Below, one piece after another: positions 17,979 through 27,322 of a stretch of DNA of 64,000 nucleotides. Source of the stretch: Rhodospirillaceae bacterium (GTDB lineage: Bacteria; Pseudomonadota; Alphaproteobacteria; MPNO01; UBA2964). The notes below the pieces were generated by a model. It saw only the letters and a program-made list of their open reading frames with translations, searched no databases and had not been told where the DNA came from. Position 1 is the first letter of the stretch, and every line of letters starts with the position of its first letter. Position numbers and translations under genes: made by a program. The stretch spans positions 1 to 64,000 of the forward strand of contig PBIN01000004.1 of assembly GCA_002720855.1 (NCBI GenBank). Direction: 5' to 3'.

Positions 17979-18923
17979 CTATTTGGTATTCAGGTCCGCG
18001 TTAAAGTCATATTTTAAATCTGGCAGCGGCGCATCACTTGTTTTGCCATTGCGAATCTCAGCTTTTCGTTTCTGGCGCGAAATACTGCGCAAGGCGGCAT
18101 AGTAATCAACCGACGTTTCCTTAAGCTTCTGTAGATCGTTCATGACACCAGCAAATTCGTCGACGCCGCTAACCAAAGTACGTGCTGTCGACCAATCGTC
18201 ACGATCCGTATTGTCGAGCCAATGGGACACGGGATCTAGATATGAATCGAGAAAGGTACCGACGGCATCACGCGGGTTGGAGGGTCCGAAAATTGGCAAC
18301 ACAAGGTAAAATCCGTCAGGAACACCCCAGACCGCCAAAGTCTGCCCCAAATCTTCAGAATGTGGCTTTATACCCCAGGCATCGGCGACATCCATTGTTC
18401 CACCAACGCCCAAAGTCGAATTTATTGCCATGCGCTTAGTAGTCACCCAGGCGCGTTCCATTTCGCCCTGAAGCAGATCGTTAGCCAGGACGACCGGCGA
18501 CCGCAAATTTTTCAGGAAATTGTGGACAGCTTTCTGTCCTTCATCAGGAAGGATGAAAGTATAAAGTTCGGCCATTGGACGGAGAATCAGCGCATGAACA
18601 AATTCATTGAATTGGAATATGACCCGGTTCATTGATTCAAGCGGATCATTGACGTCAGGCGTCGCTTGAGCGACTTCCGCATTCTTTGCTATTTGACCGG
18701 CGTCTACTTTCGGGGTCTTTTCTGCAAGTTGGGCTGATGCGGCCGATGGCAGAGAATATTCGCGTGTATCCTGCGAATCCTCTATCGCATGTGGAATCAG
18801 ATCGAAATTTGGGCCATTGCTGCTTGCGAAACTTGGCCCCGCCACAACCATTAATGCAAACGAAATGCAAACGATTGCCACTGCCGAAACCTTTTTATCT
18901 ATATTTTTTAATAGTATAGACAT
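17979..18923 (-). CDS. mlaA: MlaA (VacJ) family outer-membrane lipid asymmetry protein
   Basis: This 314-residue exported protein has an N-terminal signal segment (about 8-34, ending near VAGPSFASS). The MlaA domain starts at NDPLESMNRVIFQFNEFV and includes NLRSPVVLANDLLQG, NSTLGVGGTMDVA and DLGQTLAVWGVPDGFYLVLP. MlaA removes mislocalised phospholipid from the outer leaflet of the outer membrane. The usual lipobox cysteine is not evident, so it may not be lipidated. It is divergent from an MlaC/HpnM-like gene, consistent with linked lipid traffic. Confidence 0.92.
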   Translation of the reverse strand: MSILLKNIDKKVSAVAIVCISFALMVVAGPSFASSNGPNFDLIPHAIEDSQDTREYSLPSAASAQLAEKTPKVDAGQIAKNAEVAQATPDVNDPLESMNRVIFQFNEFVHALILRPMAELYTFILPDEGQKAVHNFLKNLRSPVVLANDLLQGEMERAWVTTKRMAINSTLGVGGTMDVADAWGIKPHSEDLGQTLAVWGVPDGFYLVLPIFGPSNPRDAVGTFLDSYLDPVSHWLDNTDRDDWSTARTLVSGVDEFAGVMNDLQKLKETSVDYYAALRSISRQKRKAEIRNGKTSDAPLPDLKYDFNADLNTK

Positions 18924-19158
18924 ATCCCATTCCTCAGGTCGCGGTTGTCGACTGCCGCGCTAAAAACTCTTCCCACCCCAGTTGCGTCGCATATTAAAAA
19001 AGCTAGCAGCTTTAGGCAATAGAATCGATTAACTAATATCGTTAAAAATATTTAAGAAATCTTTACAAATTAGATAGTTAGCAACAGAGGGATTGCGTCT
19101 CGACCGAGGGCTCCATAAATGTAAGAAACAATTCACTTTTTGGAAGCTTAGTCGGTTG

Positions 19159-19767
19159 ATGAAATTTTCAAAGATAGTAGCGGCCATTGTTATTGGTTTT
19201 TCCTTGAGCACGCCCGCTGTGGCGCAGGATCCCGGCACGCCTAAAGCCCTCGTAGAGTCATTCCATGTAAAATTACTGGAAACGATGAAGAGGGCTGAAC
19301 AACTTGGCATAAAAGGGCGATATAAATTTCTCGGCCCTTCGGTAAAGAAGACATTCGACTTCAAACTTATGATCGCACTTGCTACAGGCAAGCATTGGCG
19401 AAAAGCATCGGACCAGGCAAAGCAGCAACTTCAGGCAGCCTTTTCCCGGTTTAGCATTGCGACATATGCTGATCGATTTTCGGGTTATTCAGGGCAAACC
19501 TTTAAAACTATTTCGGCTTCGGATGGTCCGCGCAAAACCGTTTTGGTCAAAACGCAAATAACCCGCCCAAAAAAATCACCGGTCCCGCTGACTTACGTTA
19601 CGCGTAAGAGGGCCGGCCAATGGCGTATCGTTGATGTTCTGGTGGATGACGGAATTAGCGAATTGGCCACACGTCGTTCGGAATACCGCACCGTACTTAA
19701 AAAAAACGGCACTCAAGCCCTCGTTCGGCTCCTCAATAAAAAAACGGCGCGGCTTTTAAGTCGCTAG
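19159..19767 (+). CDS. hpnM: MlaC/Ttg2 family periplasmic protein, HpnM-like
   Basis: This 202-residue protein starts MKFSKIVAAIVIGFSLSTPAVAQ, a clear signal peptide; an in-frame TTG 22 codons upstream is not needed. The mature part follows the Ttg2D/MlaC fold with GRYKFLGPSVKKTFDFKLM, FSRFSIATYADRFSGYSG and RRSEYRTVLKKNG. MlaC proteins shuttle lipid across the periplasm, and the hopanoid-associated member is HpnM. Its position between mlaA and hpnL-hpnN, convergent with hpnL (four-base overlap), supports the HpnM name, but MlaC of a general Mla system cannot be excluded. Confidence 0.82.
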   Translation: MKFSKIVAAIVIGFSLSTPAVAQDPGTPKALVESFHVKLLETMKRAEQLGIKGRYKFLGPSVKKTFDFKLMIALATGKHWRKASDQAKQQLQAAFSRFSIATYADRFSGYSGQTFKTISASDGPRKTVLVKTQITRPKKSPVPLTYVTRKRAGQWRIVDVLVDDGISELATRRSEYRTVLKKNGTQALVRLLNKKTARLLSR

Positions 19768-20750
19768 ATCGACGATGATACCTTTTTTATTTTTGGTAGA
19801 ATCGTACTCAGTAAAAATCCGGCGCTGACCCAGACAATTTCGCGAATTCGGCGCACCAGCGCAGCCGCGAGACCCGAAGTTGGCGATCCCGTAAAAATTC
19901 CACACATTATCACGAAGATGCCTTCCTGGGCCCCGATACTCGCGGGAATAAAAAATGTACCGGATCTGATAAGTTGTGCAGCCGCCTCAATCACCCAGGC
20001 CTGCGACATGGAAACAGGGAAACCCAGCAAGTGAAGTGTCGCATAAATTTCGGCGACGCCAATACACCAGACGGCGAAGGCAACAAAAAGCGAACCCAGA
20101 AATTTTGCTCCGCTCCGGCCATAAAAATCTTTGAAATGGATTTCTACGTCGCTGATTTTCGCGGCAGCATTTTCAACCCATGGCCAACCTTTGGACTTAT
20201 TCAGGCTGGTTGCAAAGGCTGAAATCAATCCAAATCTTTGAACAGCAAAGAATGCGGTAATTGCAAAAACCAAAATCAATAACCCGATACCGGCGATACT
20301 GCGAAGGGATGGATCAACGGCGGCACTCAGGTGCATCAGACCAAAGCCGACAGAAAGAAAAGCAATAAGGGCAATCAGGTTTACAGTTTTGATCAGGATC
20401 AACGACGCTATTGCCGCATCGTAATCGATCCTGAAGTAGCGCTTTAAAAGAACCGCCTTTACCGGCTCACCCCCCATTCCTCCTGCCGGGAGAGTATAGT
20501 TGAATGCCTCACCGATCATTCTCACAAGCCAGAGCCGACAAAACCAAACGACGCCAACCGACGACCGCAGGGTCAGTTGCCACGCGAGGACATCGCCGAG
20601 AAAGGCAACAAAAAACAACCCAAGAATTATGCCTATTCCCCAGGACATTTTCGCGATCAGCTCAATGGCACCGCGTAGGTCAGTATTGATGACAATGGCC
20701 ACCAGAAGACTGACACCAATCAAAAGAAACGCGACTTTGAGAAATCTCAT
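19764..20750 (-). CDS. hpnL: hopanoid-associated membrane protein HpnL (LPG-synthase TM-domain-like)
   Basis: This 328-residue protein has about eight membrane helices. It carries the UPF0104/flippase-like signature NYTLPAGGMGGEPVKAVLLKR near residues 83-101 and AAQLIRSGTFFIPASIGAQEG near 255-275. The family is related to the membrane part of lysylphosphatidylglycerol synthase, and the HpnL subgroup is regularly found in hopanoid loci. The start overlaps the hpnN stop by four bases (ATGA), so the two are translationally coupled. A lipid-handling role is inferred. Confidence 0.85.
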   Translation of the reverse strand: MRFLKVAFLLIGVSLLVAIVINTDLRGAIELIAKMSWGIGIILGLFFVAFLGDVLAWQLTLRSSVGVVWFCRLWLVRMIGEAFNYTLPAGGMGGEPVKAVLLKRYFRIDYDAAIASLILIKTVNLIALIAFLSVGFGLMHLSAAVDPSLRSIAGIGLLILVFAITAFFAVQRFGLISAFATSLNKSKGWPWVENAAAKISDVEIHFKDFYGRSGAKFLGSLFVAFAVWCIGVAEIYATLHLLGFPVSMSQAWVIEAAAQLIRSGTFFIPASIGAQEGIFVIMCGIFTGSPTSGLAAALVRRIREIVWVSAGFLLSTILPKIKKVSSSI

Positions 20751-23347
20751 TTTTTATCGATGCGCGACGCCAGACAGGCCATCAACGCCGGCAAAAAATA
20801 AATTGTGCAGAGCAGTGTAAACCCGATGGATATCGCTAACAGGATGCCCATGCTTGCCGTTCCCGGGTGGCTTGAAAGAGCAATACTTGCAAACGATCCG
20901 ATTGTCGTAAGGGCGCTAAAAACAACTGCGCGCGGTGTACTGGTCCCCATCAACTCTCCTAGACCAGCCTCATCATGCGAACGCATTACGAAGTGAATTG
21001 CACTTGCTACGCCAAGACCAAACAGCAAGGGCAACACAATGACATTCGCGAAATTGAAAGGAAGGTCGAGGATAACCGTTGCAGCGATGGTAAAAATCGC
21101 CGCGAGTGTTAGCGGCGCAAATACAAGCAGAACGTCGCGGACGTCTCGCATCAAAACGATTACGAGAACAGCGATCGCGCAGACCGAAATCAGAGCCGCT
21201 TTTACAAACGCGTTGATCACCGCATTGCCAGCCTCAATGATAATTACGGGGGATCCAGTCGCCCGCGGCGCCACGGCTCGCACATCTGCTACAAAGCGAT
21301 CCAAATTACTTCGGTCACGAAGGTCGTCTTCTGGGAACACTTCAAGCCTTACAGCTCCCGAGCCAGATTCATAGCGCCGCTTCAATGCGCTCGGAATTGT
21401 ATCGACGGTGACCTCTGTTGCCTTCATGGCATCTTTCAAGGCAGTCAATCGGCCGTGCAAGCTGCCGATCAGATGCTTTTCTAGTTTGGCTAACCCGGAT
21501 TCTGATTTATCCGCTTTGGAAATGGCAATTCTCAGGTCATTTAAGGCTTGCGATAGCGCAGCCGGCCCTTGTTTTTTCAAATCACCAAGAAATTTCTCAA
21601 ATGCAATAATCGACTTTAGTCTTTCCGATGGGGTAGTCGGTCGTTTTCGTTGCGCTTCAAATCCTGGCAGCAGCAAAAATGCGATTTCCTCAATTATGGC
21701 AAGTTTGTCGCCTTGGTTTTTCGGAACGATGCGATCAAGGGACAGGACGTAGTCGACAGATTTAAGCTTTTCTAGACGAGAAATTAGGTCTTTGGCTGTT
21801 TTTAGGTTAGGTGCCAGAATGTCTATAGAATAAGGCCCTGTTTCACTTTCCGCCGTGAGGTCCAACAGCGTATCAACCGATTCAGTATTAGGATCGCGCA
21901 AATTCATCGGATCAAAATCAAAATGTATCATTGGCAAGGTAGCCGATGCTGCCAAAGCGAGAAGTAACGTAACCAAAACAACCGATCGCGCTTTTTTCGT
22001 AACCCATTGTGAGGATGTGCCGGTGATATCCGTTAGATTGACGGAGCCGCGTAGCGGCATAACGGTGATGAGGGCGGGCAAAACTGTCAGATTTGCGACC
22101 AAGGCAACAAACATGCCCATCCCGGCAATTATCCCTAACTCGGCAAGCCCGACATAATCTGTAAATACAAACGAAAAAAACGATATTGATGCGGCAACGG
22201 CACACAGGGTCAGCGCCCCACCGATGCTCTTGCCTGCAATTTGATTGCTGATGCTAGGGTCGTTGCCTGCAGTCAATCCCTCGCGAAAGCGAAGCGCAAA
22301 ATGAATACCAAAATCAACACTGAGACCGATGAAGAGAACGGCAAAGGCGACAGAGATCAAATTGAGCCGTCCGACAACAAATGTCGCCAATCCAGCCGTC
22401 CACAGCAATCCAACAACAAGCGTCAATAGCATCGCAAAAACCAACCGGCCCGAACGCAACCCCCAGCCCAGCAACCCGGACACCAGTAGCGCAGACAGAA
22501 TACCGGCAAGGCCCATTCCTTCCGCGACGCTTTCAAGTTCCTCCTCCTCCAAAACCGCAGACCCTGTAAGGCGAACCTTAAATCCATTGGCTGGTGTTAA
22601 ACCCAACTGCTCTGCCGTTTTTCGGATGGCGGAAATTGCCTCGCCCGCCGGCTGCAGCGACGCAGAATCCAGTGACGGTTGCACTATTAATATCCGTCGA
22701 TTTGGTGATTTCTGGTCGCTTTCGCTGCCATCGATCAGCGATTTCCAGGACAGCCGTTTAACCGACCCCGCGGTCGTCTCATTGATCGCAGCCGATATCT
22801 TTTCAAGGGTTGAAGATAAGGAACCCGGCGTTTGCGTATCCTCTGCATTCTCGATGGCAAGACGCAGTATCGAAAATAACCCGCGCAGCGAAGGATCTTG
22901 CCAAAGTTTGCCTAGAAATACTTGTGCAGACGCTAGCCGATCGGCAAGCGTTTCCAGTTCCGTAGTCTCCAGAAACAAAAGCCCGTTTTGCCGAAAAAAT
23001 GCGTCACCTCTCGGATCAAAAACCTCGTGAAAAGTTTTTGTTTGTTCCTTGAGACCGCGGCCGAGGGCGAGGGCACCGTCATCTACCTGATCCGGCGTCG
23101 CCCCGTCTATGACAACAACAATGTTGTTCGCAAACTGTGGAAAAGCACGTCTGAGCTGGATGGAATCCTGGCGAAAAGGTAGTTCCGCCGACAACATATC
23201 CGTTGTGTCGGTGTCGATGGACAAATTCGTTGCAACATACCAGGCGCTGCCAGCGGTCAGCAAAATCGAGAGACCGACAACGACCAGCGCGAAGCGACGA
23301 ACGCCATCAACCCAGTGGCCGATAAAATGTTTAAAGGCTTCCTCCAT
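20747..23347 (-). CDS. hpnN: RND/MMPL-family hopanoid transporter HpnN
   Basis: This 866-residue inner-membrane protein has two halves. Each half has a first helix, a large periplasmic domain and a block of five or six helices; SVAFAVLFIGLSVDFGIHFALRFREG and LPLLFGLGVASAIHFVMRSHDE (read as pieces) mark the two MMPL/SSD-like blocks. HpnN is known to carry hopanoids towards the outer membrane in Rhodopseudomonas and Burkholderia. It is followed by hpnL with a four-base overlap. It is preceded at 50 bp by a CDP-alcohol phosphotransferase gene, giving a three-gene minus-strand unit. Confidence 0.9.
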   Translation of the reverse strand: MEEAFKHFIGHWVDGVRRFALVVVGLSILLTAGSAWYVATNLSIDTDTTDMLSAELPFRQDSIQLRRAFPQFANNIVVVIDGATPDQVDDGALALGRGLKEQTKTFHEVFDPRGDAFFRQNGLLFLETTELETLADRLASAQVFLGKLWQDPSLRGLFSILRLAIENAEDTQTPGSLSSTLEKISAAINETTAGSVKRLSWKSLIDGSESDQKSPNRRILIVQPSLDSASLQPAGEAISAIRKTAEQLGLTPANGFKVRLTGSAVLEEEELESVAEGMGLAGILSALLVSGLLGWGLRSGRLVFAMLLTLVVGLLWTAGLATFVVGRLNLISVAFAVLFIGLSVDFGIHFALRFREGLTAGNDPSISNQIAGKSIGGALTLCAVAASISFFSFVFTDYVGLAELGIIAGMGMFVALVANLTVLPALITVMPLRGSVNLTDITGTSSQWVTKKARSVVLVTLLLALAASATLPMIHFDFDPMNLRDPNTESVDTLLDLTAESETGPYSIDILAPNLKTAKDLISRLEKLKSVDYVLSLDRIVPKNQGDKLAIIEEIAFLLLPGFEAQRKRPTTPSERLKSIIAFEKFLGDLKKQGPAALSQALNDLRIAISKADKSESGLAKLEKHLIGSLHGRLTALKDAMKATEVTVDTIPSALKRRYESGSGAVRLEVFPEDDLRDRSNLDRFVADVRAVAPRATGSPVIIIEAGNAVINAFVKAALISVCAIAVLVIVLMRDVRDVLLVFAPLTLAAIFTIAATVILDLPFNFANVIVLPLLFGLGVASAIHFVMRSHDEAGLGELMGTSTPRAVVFSALTTIGSFASIALSSHPGTASMGILLAISIGFTLLCTIYFLPALMACLASRIDKK

Positions 23348-23397
23348 TTCTCAGCCCGTGGGTTTCCCGTTATTCCTGTGCAGGTACAAAAATAACC

Positions 23398-24030
23398 TCA
23401 GCTAGCCGTTGGCGTCACGCGCCGCCTAATCCACCAGATCGCAAATACAGCGACCGCCGCTGACGCGCCGATGGCGGCGACGATCAATAGGGGTTCTGCC
23501 CACCCAAATGCCATTGCGATTGGGACGACAAACATACCGTCATCTGGATCGAATCCCCACTTACCGCCCAGATCCGCGCTACTGCGAACACCTGTAGAGT
23601 CCAACCGCATGACTAAAATTTCCGCAACCGCGACCAATACGCCGAAAATGAAACCCAACACAATCATCCAGCCAGAACTACCGGACAGCGACAAACCAAT
23701 CCCAATGCCGATAAATACTGCGGCATTTGATACACCGTCAGAAATCAGATCGTATATGTGACCACCTTTGCTCATTTTGCCGGAGAGCCGCGCGAGTTCC
23801 CCGTCCGCACGATCATGGCAAAGCGACACGACGAGGATTGCTGCCCCGGCGATTTGCCAAGCCATTTCTCCAGTCGCGAATGCCGTGGCTGCACCAAGAC
23901 CGGTTAAGAGCCGAAGTGTTGTGAGATGGTTGGGAACAACACGTGTATCTACAAGTGGACGAACCGCCCACCTTACTGATCGATGAACCCAGGTATTATG
24001 GCTTATGATGGCCTCCGAGTAGGTCGACAA
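23398..24030 (-). CDS. CDP-alcohol phosphotransferase
   Basis: This 210-residue membrane enzyme carries the complete family motif: D73, D76-G77, A80-R81, G90, D94 and D98 within CHDRADGELAR and GGHIYDLISD. Such enzymes displace CMP from a CDP-linked alcohol and transfer the head group to an acceptor alcohol. About six membrane helices are predicted. It heads a minus-strand unit with hpnN and hpnL and is divergent from the phosphonate transaminase gene (88 bp apart). A CDP-aminoethylphosphonate substrate is plausible because a PntC-like cytidylyltransferase is encoded at 28860-29606. The acceptor (diacylglycerol, a hopanoid polyol or another lipid) is unknown. Confidence 0.88.
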   Translation of the reverse strand: MSTYSEAIISHNTWVHRSVRWAVRPLVDTRVVPNHLTTLRLLTGLGAATAFATGEMAWQIAGAAILVVSLCHDRADGELARLSGKMSKGGHIYDLISDGVSNAAVFIGIGIGLSLSGSSGWMIVLGFIFGVLVAVAEILVMRLDSTGVRSSADLGGKWGFDPDDGMFVVPIAMAFGWAEPLLIVAAIGASAAVAVFAIWWIRRRVTPTAS

Positions 24031-24118
24031 TTATCGTATGCAACCATTACATTGGCAAAAATAATAGATGATTCAAGTAATTGGCCCATGGAATTGAAAG
24101 GCGGAGACATTTTACGTT

Positions 24119-25252
24119 ATGGCTGCTAACGAAACCCAAAAGCAAATTCTCCTGACGCCGGGGCCTCTAACAACGCTGCCTTCTGTTAAAGAAACCATGT
24201 TGCGGGACTGGGGGTCTCGTGATCAAGCTTTTATCGAGTTAACCGCACGCATTCGCGAAAAGCTTCTCGCAATTGCCGACGCGACCGAAAGCCATAGCTG
24301 TGTTCTCGTTCAAGGCAGCGGTACATTTGCGGTCGAAGCTACTCTGACAACATTACTGTCTCGCGAAGATCACCACGCACTTTTGTTGATTAACGGTGCT
24401 TATGGCAGACGCATTCAGCGAATCTGTGAAATTGCCGGGATCGAGTTCGACACTTATGAAACCCCAGAAAACTCACCACCAGATGCCAATCATGTCGCGG
24501 AATTGCTTCGCACAGACCCGAAAACTACGCACGTCGTTTTGGTTCACTGTGAAACAACATCTGGGATACTGAATCCTCTCGAAGAGATCGCTACTGTTGC
24601 TGCCAATGCTGGCAAAAAACTTATCGTCGATGCGATGAGTTCATTCGGTGCGCTGCCGGTCAATCTCTCGGAGATAGACGCGGAAGCGATTATCGCGTCC
24701 GCAAATAAATGTCTTGAAGGTGTCCCCGGACTTGGATTTGCACTGATTGAAAATACTGCGCTTCAAAAGTCAAAAGGGAATGCTTCGACACTGAGCCTCG
24801 ATCTCCACGATCAATGGGAATATATGGAGCGAACAGGACAATGGAGATTTACGCCCCCTACTCATGTCGTTGCAGCTTTCGAGCGTGCGATCAACGAACA
24901 TGAAAAAGAAGGCGGTGTCGCCGGGCGCGGCAGACGATACTCGGAGAATTGCAGCCGTCTGCTATCAGGGTTAAAGGCGCTGGGCTTCGAGACATTTCTA
25001 AGTGATAACCTGCAAGCCCCGATCATTGTCACTGTCCGCATGCCCGCCAGCGATATCTTCAACTTCGATAAGCTATATGCATTGATGAATGATCAGGGAA
25101 TCGTTCTTTACCCCGGCGCCGTGACAGAAGAGAAGAGCTTTCGGGTCGGATGTATAGGCCAGGTTGATGTTAAAGATATTGACCGGATGTTGAACGTATT
25201 GGAATCCGCACTTGATACGATGGGCGTCGCACCAGAAAATTTGGCGCCTTAA
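24119..25252 (+). CDS. phnW: 2-aminoethylphosphonate-pyruvate transaminase
   Basis: This 377-residue PLP enzyme of aminotransferase class V interconverts 2-aminoethylphosphonate plus pyruvate and phosphonoacetaldehyde plus alanine. It begins with the family LLTPGPLTTLPSVK. It contains VQGSGTFAVEA, the cofactor aspartate D171 (IVDAMSSFGALP) and the Schiff-base lysine K197 (SANKCLEGVPGLGF). Next to phosphonopyruvate decarboxylase it is likely to run in the biosynthetic direction, although the enzyme is best known from degradation. It is convergent with that gene, overlapping by four bases. Confidence 0.93.
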   Translation: MAANETQKQILLTPGPLTTLPSVKETMLRDWGSRDQAFIELTARIREKLLAIADATESHSCVLVQGSGTFAVEATLTTLLSREDHHALLLINGAYGRRIQRICEIAGIEFDTYETPENSPPDANHVAELLRTDPKTTHVVLVHCETTSGILNPLEEIATVAANAGKKLIVDAMSSFGALPVNLSEIDAEAIIASANKCLEGVPGLGFALIENTALQKSKGNASTLSLDLHDQWEYMERTGQWRFTPPTHVVAAFERAINEHEKEGGVAGRGRRYSENCSRLLSGLKALGFETFLSDNLQAPIIVTVRMPASDIFNFDKLYALMNDQGIVLYPGAVTEEKSFRVGCIGQVDVKDIDRMLNVLESALDTMGVAPENLAP

Positions 25253-26388
25253 TCTTCAGCCAAAAAAGCTTTAAAGCGCTGAGCAACTTCTGGTGGCGTA
25301 ATTTTTGGACGCCCAAGACCGTCGATGGTTCCGCGCGCCACTTTCATATGGATCAGATGCGGGCCTTCCTGCTCGAGCGATTTTTTGACCGCAGTCTCGA
25401 AACCATTCAAGTCATCGCTGGTAAATGCTGATGGATAGCCGCAGGCGAGCGCGGCAGCCGCGAAGTCGACAGTTGGAGAGACCGTTGGCTGACCACCTGT
25501 GGATTCATAGGCGCCATTGTCAAAAACGATGTGTATCAGGTTCTTTGGCGCATACGCCCCAACCGTACCAAGCGTGCCGAGCTTCATTAAAGCCGCGCCG
25601 TCACCATCCAGAACGATTACGGGCTTGTCACTATTGACGGCAACGCCCAACCCCATTCCAGCAGCACAGCCCATGGACCCGACCTGATAGAGATGTTGTT
25701 TACGATCCGAGACGGTAAATAGCTCGCGACCGGTAAAGCCCGTAGTCGCGATTAAGGCGGCATTATTAGGGACAAATTCAAGCAATCGTTCCATTGCCGA
25801 AACGCGCCCCGGTAAATCACCACTAATACTAAGGACAGAATGAATACCCTGGGTTGGCGGCTCAACAGGTTTCGTTTCAATTCCATCATCCCTTACTGCG
25901 CCTTTTTGCATAATCATCGCGTAGGGAAGATTGGAACTCCCAATTTTGGCGACCGCTTCCGCAATTGCGCCTGAAATTTCGTTATCTGAAGACGGAAAAT
26001 TGCCATAGGGCACCTGCATGACGTCCAGCATTGATGGGGTAATAGGACCCATAAGCTGATGCTGTGGTTCGTCTTCAATTCCGGGGCCACCACGCCAGGT
26101 GACAATTAATAGAGTGGGAATCTGAAAAGGGTGACTGAGTGACGTCAGCGGGTTGACGGCGTTTCCGAGACCAGAGTTTTGGCACATAACGACCGTACCC
26201 CGACCTGCAAGCCAAGCCCCTGCGGCGATCGCGACAGCTTCGCCTTCGCTTGCGGCACCAACGTAATCAAGGTCCTGATCGCTAATCACCCTATTGATGA
26301 TGGGCGTTAAGAAGGAACATGGAACCCCTGTATAAAAATCAAAACCGGCATCAACTGCTGAATTTAAAAAACTATCTGCTTCGATCAT
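25249..26388 (-). CDS. aepY: phosphonopyruvate decarboxylase
   Basis: This 379-residue thiamine-diphosphate enzyme converts phosphonopyruvate to phosphonoacetaldehyde, the step that drives phosphonate synthesis. The N-terminal half has FYTGVPCSFLTPIIN, the catalytic-type glutamate region GAASEGEAVAIAAG and CQNSGLGNAVNPLTSL. The C-terminal half has the ThDP motif DGDGAALMKLGTLG continuing to FDNGAYESTGGQPT. Unlike most genomes, no PEP mutase gene lies beside it. It is convergent with phnW. The next gene in the opposite direction is a PhyH dioxygenase starting 141 bp away. Confidence 0.92.
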   Translation of the reverse strand: MIEADSFLNSAVDAGFDFYTGVPCSFLTPIINRVISDQDLDYVGAASEGEAVAIAAGAWLAGRGTVVMCQNSGLGNAVNPLTSLSHPFQIPTLLIVTWRGGPGIEDEPQHQLMGPITPSMLDVMQVPYGNFPSSDNEISGAIAEAVAKIGSSNLPYAMIMQKGAVRDDGIETKPVEPPTQGIHSVLSISGDLPGRVSAMERLLEFVPNNAALIATTGFTGRELFTVSDRKQHLYQVGSMGCAAGMGLGVAVNSDKPVIVLDGDGAALMKLGTLGTVGAYAPKNLIHIVFDNGAYESTGGQPTVSPTVDFAAAALACGYPSAFTSDDLNGFETAVKKSLEQEGPHLIHMKVARGTIDGLGRPKITPPEVAQRFKAFLAED

Positions 26389-26529
26389 ATTCAGTACACC
26401 AAACCATCGCGCTAATGCGCGACCTTAACGAATATAATGACCGAAGAATACGCCGCCATTCGAATTACCGGGACTTGCAGCAGCTCATTTCATTACAATA
26501 ATAATAGCGAAGTGAAATACGAGTGGCGC

Positions 26530-27285
26530 ATGATAAAGACACCGATATTATCCGATAGTCAGATCGCCGAATTCCAACGCGACGGGTATGTCGTATGTCG
26601 AGGGGCCTTTAATACTGAAGAGACAGATACGATAACAACTTGGGCCACCGAAGTTGAGGAACTTCCCGAATTGCCGGGAAAGCAATGGGTTTTTCATGAA
26701 GAGAGCGCGCTGGATGGCAGCGACTTGATAAATCGCATTGAATATATTTCTCCATTTCACTCTGGGTTTGCATCGCTGACAGAAAACTTGAGACATGCGG
26801 CGGGCCAATTGCTTGGTGATGACGCCGTCTTATTCAAGGAGAAAATTAATTTCAAAATGCCGGGGGGTGGCGGCTTCGAACCGCATCAGGATTCTCAGGC
26901 CGGTTGGGAGGTGTATGCGAGCAATTTCATCACCGCCATGATTTGCATCGATGAGGCAACAGTCGAAAATGGCTGTCTGGAAATAGCCGCTGGTGAGAAT
27001 AAACGCGGCCTTATCCGTGGAATGGAACCACTCACCGCAAACGATACCAGCGACATGAATTTCATTGCAGTGCCAACGCGCCCCGGAGACATGGTGCTCT
27101 TCGATGCCTACACGCCGCATCGATCAGCCCCTAACCCGACGACAGAACAACGCCGCGTTTATTACGCGACCTATAACAGGGCATCAGAAGGCGACCATAT
27201 CGAACGGTATTACGCCGACAAACGTAAGAACTTTCCGCCTGACATCGAACGCGACCCTGATCGCGAATACGTATACAAAGTTTAG
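26530..27285 (+). CDS. phytanoyl-CoA dioxygenase family Fe(II)/2-oxoglutarate oxygenase
   Basis: This 251-residue protein starts MIKTPILSDSQIAEFQRDGYV, the usual PhyH opening; the open frame extends 31 codons upstream but that part is not family-like. The iron triad is H119-x-D121 (FEPHQDSQAGW) and H197, with arginines R208/R209 to hold 2-oxoglutarate. PhyH-family members PhnY and PhnY* hydroxylate 2-aminoethylphosphonate, so a similar reaction would fit this context. No PhnZ-type HD oxygenase is nearby, which argues against the known degradative pair. The substrate is not determined. Confidence 0.85.
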   Translation: MIKTPILSDSQIAEFQRDGYVVCRGAFNTEETDTITTWATEVEELPELPGKQWVFHEESALDGSDLINRIEYISPFHSGFASLTENLRHAAGQLLGDDAVLFKEKINFKMPGGGGFEPHQDSQAGWEVYASNFITAMICIDEATVENGCLEIAAGENKRGLIRGMEPLTANDTSDMNFIAVPTRPGDMVLFDAYTPHRSAPNPTTEQRRVYYATYNRASEGDHIERYYADKRKNFPPDIERDPDREYVYKV

Positions 27286-27322
27286 AAAACTTACCTCCTG
27301 CCCACATTCAGAGAAAAACAAT

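Noticed and set aside
22329-23030. 233-codon plus-strand open frame
   Set aside because: It lies wholly antisense to hpnN, is rich in Ser, Pro and Arg with no recognisable fold, and is explained by the codon pattern of hpnN.
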